DNA of 64,000 nt, from the NCBI GenBank assembly GCA_019321725.1, contig CM033107.1, positions 18,467,445 to 18,531,444 of the forward strand. The letters run 5' to 3'. The DNA is from Paulownia fortunei. Taxonomy: Eukaryota > Streptophyta > Magnoliopsida > Lamiales > Paulowniaceae. Below, piece by piece: positions 9,860 to 20,440 of the stretch (position 1 is the stretch's first letter; each line of letters begins with the position of its first letter). Under the pieces are notes generated by a model that did not search any database, was not told the origin of the DNA, and saw only the letters and a list, made by a program, of their open reading frames with translations. The position numbers and the translations under genes are program-made.

Positions 9860-11704
9860 CCCTTTCTTTCCTTTGCTTTTGAATAATTTCTTACTTAGTT
9901 TTTTAAGCATGTTTCATTTCTAGATTTAGGCATGATGAGCTTTCCTTTTTTTAGCTATTGCATTTTCACTTATGTGAATAATCCATGTGCTTTCATGTCT
10001 ATTTTTTCTTGTGTAGATGGATATCTCCTTGGTAATATGTGTGGATCTCCCATGGACTCCAAGGGCATCATCTATTTAAAAAGGAAGTTTCATATTCCCC
10101 CCATCTTATGTGCTTTATTTCTTTAAATATTGGGGACAATATTAATTTTAAAGTTGGGGGAAAAATTCGTATTTTGTGTGTTTGAGCTTTATGCATATGA
10201 AAAATTGAGGCATTTTTTTCATTTTTTATTGAAACTTTGCTTGTGAATTATCTATGTTGCGTGATAAGAGTTGAGATTCATATTTTGTGCGTTTGAGCTT
10301 TATGAATGTGAAAAATTGAGTCAATTTTTTTGATTTTTGTTGAAACTTTGCTTGTGAATTACCCATGTTGTGTGATGAGAGTCCAAGAGCAAGAATGCTT
10401 TGTTGACAAACTTAGTTGAGTTTATATTTTTTGATTGAATGAATAACTTGATTATCGATTGCCTACGATGATACCTAATTCATATTATATGGAGTCTATA
10501 CGAAAGAAAGATTGCTAGTATTATGACATGGCGATTCTTGTGTGTATTTGATCCTTGTCATCAATGATGAACTTTCATTGCGCACTTTGTGTCAAAATCT
10601 TGTGAATTGTGTGCTACTTGATGTTGGATTTTGTTTTCAATAAGTTGTATTGGTCATTTTGTGGTGTCCTAGAACTTGTTTGATTACTCTTTGAGGTGAA
10701 ATCCTAGATAAATAGCAAACTTTGAAATGATTTAGGCCATATATGATTCGTTTGTACCTTTCAAGCCAACCATGATAACATTTTTATTCACTAGTTACCC
10801 CTTTGAGCTTTTTATCAAAGAATTGAATAAGCAATACAAATGAATGACCACAATTCGACTTCATTTCTTGAAGCTCACTATACCGTTTACAACCTAAAAA
10901 ATAAATGCTTGTCTCTAAGAGAGCTTAAGGTGTGATATTTTGTGCACAATCTAATCAAGAGATCATATGGAGACATGTTGAGGGTGTGGATGAATGTATT
11001 TAGGGGTATAAATCACAACTCATGTTGATGAAAAGAAACAAGTTTGGGGGTTGTCAAAGCAGAAGAACAAAAAATGAAGCTTTGGGGTTCATGAAAAAAA
11101 AAAAGAAAAAAAAAGGGGGAAGAAGAAAAAAATTGAAAAACAAAAGTTAAAAGAAAAAAAAAAGTTGTTGAAAAAGAAAAGAAAAGAAAAGCTTGAATCC
11201 CTAAAGAGGAAAAAAGAAAGAAAATTGGGAGAGAGAAATGAAAGGAGGAGAGTGAGATTCTATGTGAAACGCTTTATGCTCTCTTACATTGTTTATCCCT
11301 ACCTTTCTTTGTAAGCCAATATCTAGGCCTTACGTTACAACCTTATTTAAGACTTTTTGAATCAAGTTTACAAATGTCTATATTAGTGGAGAATTTGTAT
11401 GAAAAGCTAGCCTATGGAACACCTAGAACTCTTTTGCCTAGATTATGAGAGTTATTGGATGTGAAATTCGTACCTAAGATGCATGAGTGAAACTTCAACT
11501 TGACATTCACACACACATATTTTGAATTCATGACTAGATTGATAAAGCACAAGATTTGTAGTGTCATTCGACTAGCTTTGTAACTAACCTTTGGATGCAT
11601 GTGGAATAAAGAATGATGAGGCATTTGAATTGGTTGATCAAGCTAAGTAATTCATGATCAAAGTACGAGCTTAAGATTGTTTGAGTTTGAGTTTTCCTCG
11701 AGAA
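9860..11704 (+). mobile_element. Family A internal 3' non-coding region, copy 2
   Basis: It parallels 5660-7365. It holds the 105-bp duplication at 10165-10380, a homopurine tract at about 11085-11260, and the conserved segment 11400-11630. A ~120-bp stretch (10388-10510) is present here and missing from copy 1. The short frame 9932-10126, also partly open in copy 1, is not kept in the third family copy and is not called a gene. Confidence 0.75.
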
Positions 11705-11731
11705 CGAGAAAAAGGTATGTTTGGGGGTATT

Positions 11732-13206
11732 TGACAAAAGAAAATGGAAATAAACAAAAACTTGGTTGAAATTTTGAAAGAACCCGTATTGTGCTGCTAC
11801 TGATGACAGTGTTTGTATTTTAATCATAAGTGTTTGCTCTAATATTATATTGACTTGATTTTTGATTCATTGGAAAGTCAAGAGACATATCTACAACTTT
11901 TATATTTATCAGAAAATTCGGTTCCTACGATTTCAATGAGAAATATCAAGTTTAATAGTTAATATTGGATTAAAAATTTCTAGTATAACACATCTTGGTA
12001 TTTTAGGTATAATGCTCTCCACAGATGTCTTATTGAGATGATTTATGAAGATATAGAAATATAAGAGATAGAGTTACAATTCTTATGTAGACACCAAAAG
12101 CTATTTAGGCCTAAAAAGTGGTGAAAATTTTATTGAAAAAAGCTACAGATGCTATAGAAATTAGTTTTGGACTGAATGTTCAGCGCCTAGTTGTGCCTAG
12201 CTGTCAAGTCAGCACCTACGCGCTACTACGCAGATAAAAGGGGCAAAATACGTTTTTTGCCCTCTTTAGGGCATCTCCCATCTGATTTTAAGGACCCCAA
12301 AGAGCCTCCGAAGTCATTCTGGACGTAAGAAGTTTTTCTGGATAGAAAGAGGTGTTGTTAGACAGAATGAGGTATTCTTGTAGAGAAAGAGAGCCATTGT
12401 TAAAGACAATAAAGCCATTCTTGAAAACAAGGTGAGCTTCAACCATTCCTCTTACTTCCCAAATTGGTGAACAATTTTCATATTCTTTCCCATGTATTTC
12501 TTGAATTTATAGTCATACATGATGAACTAAATATTTCTTTGTAAAGGATGATGTAACCTTATTTGATCCTATGTTTTGAAATCCAAATAATATTAGTTCA
12601 AGTTATTCGTCTTGTTTGTGTTGTCTTGCTTAGTTTTGAGATTGTTGATGTATGAGATTTGATATTTGAGAGAGGAAAGATTATACATGATCATAAGGAT
12701 AATACAACCTAGGAATCATAGAGTTGAAAAGCTTATGAAGCCTTTGAAGTTTTAAAGAAGAAATTATTGAACTTTTGTAGAGTTTTATTCTTGAGTTTTT
12801 ATGGAGATATTAAAATTCATGTTGGAACTCATAGTTAATTCGGCTCTCGAGAGAGGGAATTGATGAACTTAGGAATTCTTAACTTACATATGTTGTTGAC
12901 TTGAATTGGTATGTTTTGGAAGAAAGAACATAGGTGATAATTAGGTGAGTCATTCCTCTAGAATTTCTTGCTCATAAGGTGTTTGTTGTATTACTTCTAA
13001 GAACTCCACTCTTGCCTTTGTAATTTTTATCTTTTTCTACTTTGTTTATCAATCATCACTTGATTTTCTAAATAAAATTGGGACTATTTGAACTACAACA
13101 CTTGCTGTAATTTTTTATTACAATCCTTGTAGATACGACGCTCAACTCACTGTTGTATTAAAACTTAACACCGTGTACTTGCAGTTTGCGAAATATTTTA
13201 CGAACA
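11732..13206 (+). mobile_element. Gypsy family A LTR 3 (end of tandem array)
   Basis: It starts TGACAAAAGAAAATGG after the polypurine tract and ends TTTTACGAACA; 1475 bp. About 116 bp just inside the 5' end (LTR 1 positions about 2909-3025) are deleted. The ~290-bp segment lost from LTR 2 is mostly present here. It is followed at 13207 by the interrupted family B LTR. Confidence 0.9.
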
Positions 13207-14575
13207 ACAACACAATTATACCGTAAGTGTACGACGTCAAACTTTAGTATAAGTTAAAGAGAAAGATTGTCATGTCCCAAGAAAGTGTGTATGAAACTAC
13301 TAAAGCATAAACCATCCACTTTATTTAATCGAGTCAAAAGTTTGGTTGACAGATTGGAAACTTAAACAAATATATAAGCAAAAACAACAACCAATAAAGA
13401 CCAAGGAAAATGCGGGATTAAAATTAAGTGAGAAAGGGTTCGGGGCATGGATAACAATTGTATATCGTTATGAGTCTCACATGTAGGTGGTTAGGATTGA
13501 TGTTTAGGTGACAGCGAAAATTTTAATTGTATATGATATTCCTTCTCGAGACTATCAAATCTGTCACTAAAAAGTAAGTAGTTATATCCCTATAACAAAT
13601 TTAACTAGTCAATGATGCATTGAGCTTTGTGACTACTACATATGCTAAATCCTATATCCCGAAAGCAATCTAGTCAACGGCACACACTACACAAGCACTT
13701 GTTGCAACACTACCTTCTATCTCAATCACAACAACAAAGATCATCTCAAAATTCACAAAATCTTAAGAAGCATTAGAACCATACTTCATGCTCATCACAA
13801 ATTAAATCCCATACCACAAAAATGATATCAATTAATGACTTCATAGAAATGTCTTTCCAAGCCATGTCCAAATTTTTTTTAGCTCATATTGAAATTAAGC
13901 ACGCACCAAGTATTTTCCAACAACATGATTCTTAAAAATTCCTAAAAACTAAACAAAATGAAAGAATAATTTAAAGAAGAAAGTTACAACCCCGAAAGAA
14001 TCTTCCCTTCTTCTTCACAATCCTTTGTCACTCAAGAAGGTTGGAGAATCAATGTTGTTGCACTATCTGGTGCCCCGACACTAAACTCTAAGCCTGGCTA
14101 CTGTGCAATTTTTGGTAGTGGTGCCATGGGACCTTTTTCCCCATGTCACGGCCTGAAACTTTCTCATAAACTGGTACTGTGCCGTGGCATTCTAGAGTCA
14201 TGACGCTTGACTGGTCAGGGATACACAATTCTGCCTATTTCAATTGATTTTTGACTTCTTTTTAGGATTAACTGGATTTTGGCATATTTATAAAATTGTA
14301 TCCCTATCTTTTTTATTTCCCTATCCTCTTGAATAAGCTCTATATCATATTTTTAGGGAAAGTTGTGCAAAAAATGCAAAGACTGCCACATCAGGAAGTT
14401 TCAGTGCGCTGCTGACTCTTTAACCCATTATTTTCTATTTTTCCACACCATTTCTTCAATTCTTGAACTACATAACAAATATCACAAGACAAGGCACAAT
14501 TTCAATAATTTTGAGATAAACATCCAAATTTGTGTTTTTGAGAGTGCCAAAATTTGTCAAATTATGAGCTTATTA
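13207..14575 (-). mobile_element. Gypsy family B 3' LTR
   Basis: It matches 24674-25500 and 42301-43860 on the - strand ('caagaaagtgtgtatg', 'cacttgttgcaacactacc' and others). On the - strand it begins TAATAAGCT (expected TGATAAGCT) at 14575. The other end is split by the A array, with the terminal ~17 bp at 2889-2905. A GC-richer patch with tggtgccatggg wording lies at 14080-14220. Confidence 0.8.
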
Positions 14576-16249
14576 ACTACTCCTAAACTTATCTTTTTTC
14601 TCGTCTTCAAGCAAAGTTATGAATCAAGCTAAACATAAGCTCATAATTGATCATGAATAACTCAACTTGATAAACCAACATTGTGCCTCAACAGTTTACA
14701 TTGCACACAAGTCAAAAGGTTTGTCATAAAGCTAATCAACTAACACTACAAAGCTTGTGCTTCTCAATCTAGTCACAAATTCCAAATGTGTATGTGTGTG
14801 GTGTCAAATTCAAGCTTCGTGCATGCGTTTTTAGTGTAGATTATACAACTAATAACTCTCTTGATCTAAGTAAAGAAGTTCTAGGTGTTCCATATACTTG
14901 CTTTTCATACACATTCTCCACTAATGTAAAGACTAGTAAACTTAGATAAAAAAGACTTCAATAAGCTTAATAATACAAGGTCTAGGTGTTGTCTTACAAA
15001 GAAAGTGTAAGGATAACACATAAAATCTCACTCCTCTCTTTTTTTTTCACTTCCCCAATTCTCTTCATTTTTCCTTTGGGATTCACGCATTTCTTTTCTT
15101 CTCTTTTCTCTTTACTTTCTCTTCTTTTCTTCTTTTCTTTTTTTTTCCATGAATCTCAAGGCTTTATTTCTTATTCTTTTGCTTTCACAATCCCCAAACT
15201 CATTTCTTTTGATAATCATGGGTTGTGATGAATTCTATTCACATCAATCTTGCTCATGTATCGAATGCATTCACTTCCAAGCCCAAAATATTTTCATATA
15301 ATCCTTACACCAAATCATGCACAATATTTCACATTAAGCTCTCTTAGGACAAAGATTTTCAAGCTAAAGGTTTTAGGTATAGTGAGCTACAAGAAATAAA
15401 GTCGAATGGTGGTCATTCATATACATTACACATATCATTCTTTGAAAGAAGCTCAAAAGGGTAACAAGTGATAATAACGTTATCATGTTAGGCACAAACG
15501 AGTCAAAAAATAGCCTGAAACATTTTCAAGTTTTCTAGTTATCTAGGATTTCACCTCAAAGAGTAATCAAGCAAGTTCAAGAACACCTCTTAATGACCAA
15601 AAAAGACTTATTGGAAGTAAAAATACCAAGTAACATATAATTCATAAGATTTTGACACAACGTGCTTAATAAAAATTCATCAATCATGACAAAGACTAAC
15701 TATACACAAGAATCGCCATGTCATATGATTAGAAATCTTCCTTTCCTCTAAACTCAATGCAATATCAATTAAGTCTCATCATAGGCCATCGATCGTTAGG
15801 ACAAATCAATAAATCTCAAATGTGAACCTACTTAAGTTTGTCAACAGTAACATGCTTGCTCTTGGACTTTTATCACGTAAGATATGTAATTCAAACACAA
15901 CTCATCAAAATATATTTCTCACCCCCTAAACATAATAAAATAATGTCCTCAATGTTTAAAGCAAGAAAAGTATAGGGGAGAAAAACTAGTCCCTCTCAAT
16001 TAGAAGTGCATCATGTAACATGCGTTCTTTGGAGGTCTAATGACAGACTGCACATCACCAAGGAGATGAGAATCTACAAACAAGAAGAGGGCAAATGAAA
16101 GAACACGGGCGAAAGCAACAAAAGTAAAAAAAAATATAAATAAAACTATGTAATAGCTAAACAAAATAAAGCTAAACATGCCTAATTTTATAAATTGAAC
16201 ATACTACCAAAATAAACTAATAAATTATTCAAAAGCAAGGGCAAAGAGG
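14576..16249 (-). mobile_element. Family B internal 3' non-coding region
   Basis: On the - strand this is the stretch between the coding region and the 3' LTR. The polypurine-type tract adjoining the LTR is decayed (ctcctaaactt on +). A + strand pyrimidine tract (15034-15175) corresponds to the homopurine tract of family A, and 14660-14900 corresponds to the conserved family A segment 7080-7320. No gene is seen; the open frame 14986-15228 is just the pyrimidine tract translated. Confidence 0.7.
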
Positions 16250-16267
16250 CTTAGGTTGCCTCCCAAG
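16250..16267 (-). other. Conserved hairpin, family B copy
   Basis: cttagg/tcccaag wording on + (CTTGGG-type arms with one mismatch) in the same setting as the family A hairpins, downstream of the protease segment on the - strand. Confidence 0.6.
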
Positions 16268-16689
16268 AAGTGCTTGTTTTACAGTCGTCAACCCAACTTT
16301 GTTACATATTCTTTGGAAATGCCAAGATGTAATTTAGACATCTTATGCTCATTACCTCCTCCCAAGTAGTGCTTGGTTCGACATTAACACCCCGTATCAA
16401 AGGATTTAAATTTCTCCACATGGGCCTTACCTTGCAGAGTTGATTGAAACTTGGTTTTGGCTTGCTCAAAAATTTTGATTTACTTGAAAATGCTTCTTAA
16501 AGGGCAATTTGGCATCAAAGTGTACAAGGGCAACCACCAAGCTTTCATCCTCTATCTCACCTCTTTTAAATTTTCCAAAATTTCTTCTAATTCTCCCTTC
16601 AACCTATTTTTCTGCACATGCTCAACAACAAAAGGATAAAAAACATCTAATTGATTACACTTAGGCATTTCCACCCAACAATTCAATCC

Positions 16690-17060
16690 CTTAAATTCAT
16701 GCAAATTAACATGCGTGTCCCTTTTTTATTTTCTTTTTAAGTTCACAATGCATACATCAACTTTTTCCTAAGTCTTAGTTTGTTGCAAAAGGTCAATGGC
16801 CAAATGGTCAAAGGCATCAATTTCACCACACAAGTTTGTATCTATTGGAAACTTTATGGCTTTAGAAACATTGAAGGTCACTTGATCATCACCTATTCTA
16901 AGTATCAAATTTCATAGTTGTACATCAATCAAGGCTATACTCATCGCTAGAAAAGGTCTCCCTAAAATAAGAGGCATATGAACATCTTTCTTCATACCCA
17001 ATGGAAAAATAAACTTTTCTATCTTCACTATTATATTCTCAATAGTACCTCATGAATACT
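16690..17060 (-). pseudogene. Family B protease remnant
   Basis: The reverse-strand translation around 17015-16800 reads KKDVHMPLILGRPFLAMSIA, then LIDVQL, a stop, and LRIGDDQVTFNVSKAIKFP. This is the C-terminal half of an Athila/Tat-type retropepsin, with the LGRPFLA flap region and the LIDVQ...VTFN tail. At least one stop interrupts it. The N-terminal half with the catalytic Asp is not found next to it. Gag of the same family appears on the - strand at 23780-24504, on the far side of the family C insertion, so the two are read as one element split by C. Confidence 0.75.
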
Positions 17061-17065
17061 TTATA

Positions 17066-17520
17066 GACTAGTTGAGTTGAAGTGATAGGGGCCTTAATCC
17101 TGAAATTATAAAAGATGTGAGAATATCTTCAGCAACAGAGTTTAGGGAATTGGTGGACAAGGCCTTGATGATTAACATAGATAAAAAAGAGATTGAGAAG
17201 TCCCTTCAACAAAAGAAGTAAGTATTCACTCTAATTAATCTAAACCAGTGGAAGAAATGAGAGCAAAGAGTAGGCCAAGGGAATGAAAAGCCTCATAGAG
17301 TTGAGCAGACTTCTACTGCGGTTGAAAGGCCTAAATATGCTAAGTGTGGGAAGAATTATTTTGGGGAATGCTTTAGGCGTACTAATCATTTCTTTAAGTG
17401 TAAGAAGCTTGGACATATAGAAAAGGATTGGCTAACAATGCAGAGGAGAGTTCAAGGGAGAGTATATGCAATAACATAAGAACAAGCTGATACAGATGCT
17501 TTCGTAGTCACAAGTACTAT
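17066..17520 (+). pseudogene. Chromovirus (family C) gag C-terminus and zinc knuckle
   Basis: The start is a truncation junction. Translation gives ELVDKALMIN followed by YAKCGKNYFGECFR and FFKCKKLGHIEKDW. This is the spaced double-cysteine plus CCHC arrangement of Tekay/Del gag proteins; in the family the terminal residue is Cys (RDC), here Trp. Several stops interrupt the frame. The gag N-terminal half and the 5' LTR are missing. The + orientation is opposite to the family B sequence on both sides. Confidence 0.8.
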
Positions 17521-17900
17521 TTAATTTTTAGGATATCTGCAATTGCATTAATAAATTCAAGGTTTACACATTCATTTGCATCAAATGAATTTGTGAGAAA
17601 ATTAGGTATTACACTATATTTATTAAAAGTAAGGTACAATGTGATAGTTCCATCCGAGGAAGAAATGGATTCCAACTAAATATTAAGGGCATGCTTTATT
17701 CAGATTAGTGATAAGAGACTCTATATTGATCTCATTGTTTTATCGATGCCAAATTTTGAGGTTATTTTGGGTATGGATTAGCTCACCAAATACCATGCAA
17801 CAATTAATTGTAATAATAAGATTGTGATTTTTCAGCCACCTGGGAAAGAATAGTTTGTGTTTAGTGGTACCTTATTTTCATGGTCCTTACCAATTATAAC
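17521..17900 (+). pseudogene. Family C protease remnant
   Basis: The translation includes NSRFTHSFAS at the place of the usual DSGATHSFIS active site, so the catalytic Asp-Ser-Gly is lost. It continues with VLSMPNFEVILGMD and LTKYHATINC, which match chromovirus proteases (family: LGMDWL..Y.A.IDC); the W of GMDW is a stop here. It is inactive by both criteria. Confidence 0.8.
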
Positions 17901-18049
17901 TACTTTGAAAGCCTAAAAGATGTTTAATAAAGGTTGTGTTGGATATTTAGCAAGTATTCTGGATACTTCGACCGAAGCACAATTAAATCCAAAAAATATA
18001 GATGTGGTTCAAGAATTTCTTAAGGTATTTTGAGATGATTTACTAGTAC

Positions 18050-18960
18050 TGCCACCGAATTGAAAGATTAAATTTGTGATTGATCTTATGCTAGGGACTA
18101 CCCCTATTTCTAAAGTACCATACCGAATTGCACTAATAGAGATGAAAGGGTTAAAAGTTCAATTAAAAGAATTGCTTGATAAGGGTTTCATTCACCCTAG
18201 TTATTCTCCTTGGGAGCACTTGTGTTGTTTGTGAAAATAAGGATGGTACATTGCAGATGTGTATTGATTATAGAGAGTTAAATAAAGTAACAGTCAAGAA
18301 TAAGTATCCACTTCCAAGAATAAATTATTTGTTTGATCTATTGTAGGGAGCATCAATATTTTCTAAGATTGATTTGCGCTCTGGGTATCATCAATTGAAG
18401 ATCAAAGAATAAGACATATGAAAGATTGCATTCTAAACAATGTATGGACATTATAAATTTCTAGTAAAGCCTTTCATCTTAACCAATGCTTTTGCAGCTT
18501 TTATGGATCTAATAAATAGGGTGTTTAGAATTTTTTTGATAAATTTGTGATTATTTTTATTAATGACATCCTAATTTATTCAAAGGATAAAGAAGAGAAC
18601 AAGGAACAATTGAAAATTATGTTGCAAGTTCTTAAGGAAAAATAGTTGTATGCTAAATTCAAGAAGTGTGAATTTTGGCTTGAGCAAATTCTATTCTAGG
18701 TCATGTAGTATCCAAGAATGGTATTTTTGTTGATCCAAAAAAGGTAGAAGTTGTCATTCAGTGGCCAACACCAATAAATATATCAGAAGTAAGAAGTTTC
18801 TTGGGATTAGCAGGGTACTATCAATGATTTATTCAGGGGTTTTCAAAGAAAGCAACTCCATTGACAATGTTGATAAGAAAGAATGTGAAGTTCTTGTAGA
18901 CCGATGCTTGTAAAAGAAGTTTTTAGGAATTAAAACATAAATTGACTACAGCTCCTATTC
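18050..18960 (+). pseudogene. Family C reverse transcriptase remnant
   Basis: Recognisable blocks in order: [45 protein letters not shown] (about 18365-18410), the polymerase catalytic block FINDILIYSK (about 18555-18590), and [12 protein letters not shown] sequence near 18800. The catalytic motif is normally FIDDILIYS; the first Asp is Asn here (gat to aat). Frameshifts and stops are frequent, so the enzyme cannot be made. The lineage call is Ty3/gypsy chromovirus, supported by the chromodomain downstream. Confidence 0.85.
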
Positions 18961-19360
18961 TTACCATTCCAATAGGAACTGGTGGATTCATGTATATAGC
19001 GATGCTTCAAAAAATAGTTTGTGTACTGTTTTGATGCAAAATGGGAAGGTTATTGCCTATGCTTCAAGGCAATTGAAGGAGTATGAAGAATTACCCAACC
19101 CATGATTTAGAACTTGTTGATGTGTTTTTGCTTCAAAAATTTGGAGACATTATTTGTATGGTGAAAAGTGTGAAATATTCACAGATCACAAAAGTTTGAA
19201 GTACTTCTTTACCCAAAAGGAACTGAATATGAGATAGCATAGATGGCTAGAACTTGTGAAGGATTATGATTACTTGATTACATATCATCCTGGTAAAGAG
19301 AATGTAGTTGTAAATGCATTGAGTATAAAATCCACATCTTCTCTTTTTATCATACAAAAG
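18961..19360 (+). pseudogene. Family C RNase H remnant
   Basis: Blocks [51 protein letters not shown] and DYDYLITYHPGKENVV are the gypsy RNase H order. The expected TDH motif and YHPGK C-terminus are visible. A stop replaces a Gln codon in the block before RW, and there is a frameshift after KEYEE. The open stretch 19256-19594 is only the tail of this domain plus the start of integrase. Confidence 0.85.
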
Positions 19361-20010
19361 TCAATATTACTGGATTTGCAGAGATTAGAGTTTGAAATTG
19401 TACCTAAAGAAAAAATATGTTTATTGTCAGCCTTAGTATTAAAACCTATACCTCAAGATAGAATTAAAGAAGGTCAAAAGATATATATGTATTTGTGTAG
19501 ATTGATGCTGGAAAGAGGCCAGACTTCTCTATTACTGATGATAGAATTCTTCGATATGAAGGGAGACTATGTGTGTCGTTTTAGAAAGCCATGAAAATGA
19601 GACATTTTAAAAGAAGTTCATACTACTCCTTACTCGATACACCCAAGTAGCACAAAAATGTATAAAAACTTACAACATTATTGGTGGCCTAAAATGAAGA
19701 GAGATATAGCAAAATTTATGGCTAAATATCTAACTTCTCAATAAGTTAAGATTAAACATCAAAGACCAGTACGGTAGTTGAAGCCTTTGTTGATTCCGAA
19801 ATGGAAATGAGAGCACATTACAATAGACTTTGTGCTTGGATTACCTAGAATTCAAAATGGGTATAATTCTATATAGGTGATTGTTAATAGATTAACTAAA
19901 TCAGCCAATTTTCTTCCAGTGAAATCCACATATAATATGGATCAGTATGCTCAATAATATATTAAGGAGATAGTTAGGTTACATGGAGTGATCATGTGTT
20001 CTTAAAATTA
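19361..20010 (+). pseudogene. Family C integrase remnant, core deleted
   Basis: Blocks HPSSTKMYKNLQHYWWPKMK and HITIDFVLGLPRIQNGYNS place the start of the integrase core, including its first catalytic Asp. At about 19990-20005 the sequence jumps from KEIVRLHGV to LKLAPIKGVMRFGKN near the C-terminus. The part that would carry the second Asp and the Glu of the DDE triad is missing, probably about 500 bp. This copy could not integrate by itself. Confidence 0.8.
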
Positions 20011-20440
20011 GCTCCCATAAAAGGTGTCATGAGATTTGGAAAGAATAGATAACTCAGCCCTAGGTATATTGGCCTATTCAAAATTCTTGAAAGAGTTGGT
20101 GATAAAGTTTATAGAGTGGCCTTACATCCATCATTATCTAGTGTTCATAATGTTTTCCTAGTGTAGAAAGTACAATTCAAACCCCTCTCATGTGTTGAGT
20201 TATGAACCGTTTGAATTGACTTTTGATTTAGCTTATGAAGAAAAACCAGGGCAAATTCTAGATTGGAAGGAAAAAGAATTGAGAATGAAAAAGATTCGAC
20301 TTGTTAAAGTAATATGGAGGAATCATTCTATAGAAGAGGCCATGTGGGAAGGAGAAGAAGAAATGCAGAGCAAGTATCCAGAATTATTTGGTACATCAAA
20401 TTTTGAGGATGAAATTTTTATAAGGAATGAAGGGTTATAA
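20011..20440 (+). pseudogene. Family C integrase C-terminus with chromodomain
   Basis: The translation gives RYIGLFKILERVGDKVYRVAL then, after a frameshift, an open 82-codon stretch (20192-20440) starting MLSYEPFEL. It contains YEEKPGQILDWKEKELR, VKVIWRNHSIEEAMWE and MQSKYPELF. That is the chromodomain found at the integrase C-terminus of Tekay/Del chromoviruses, which helps target insertion to heterochromatin. It is the best-preserved part of this element. The sequence ends at the polypurine-like tract before the 3' LTR. Confidence 0.85.

Noticed and set aside
14986..15228. Phe/Ser/Leu-rich open frames (also 32652-32900, 44332-44580) as membrane peptides
   Set aside because: They are translations of the pyrimidine strand of the low-complexity tract and occur wherever the tract does.
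20192..20440. Open frame as an independent host gene
   Set aside because: It is the chromodomain end of the chromovirus polyprotein next to its LTR.
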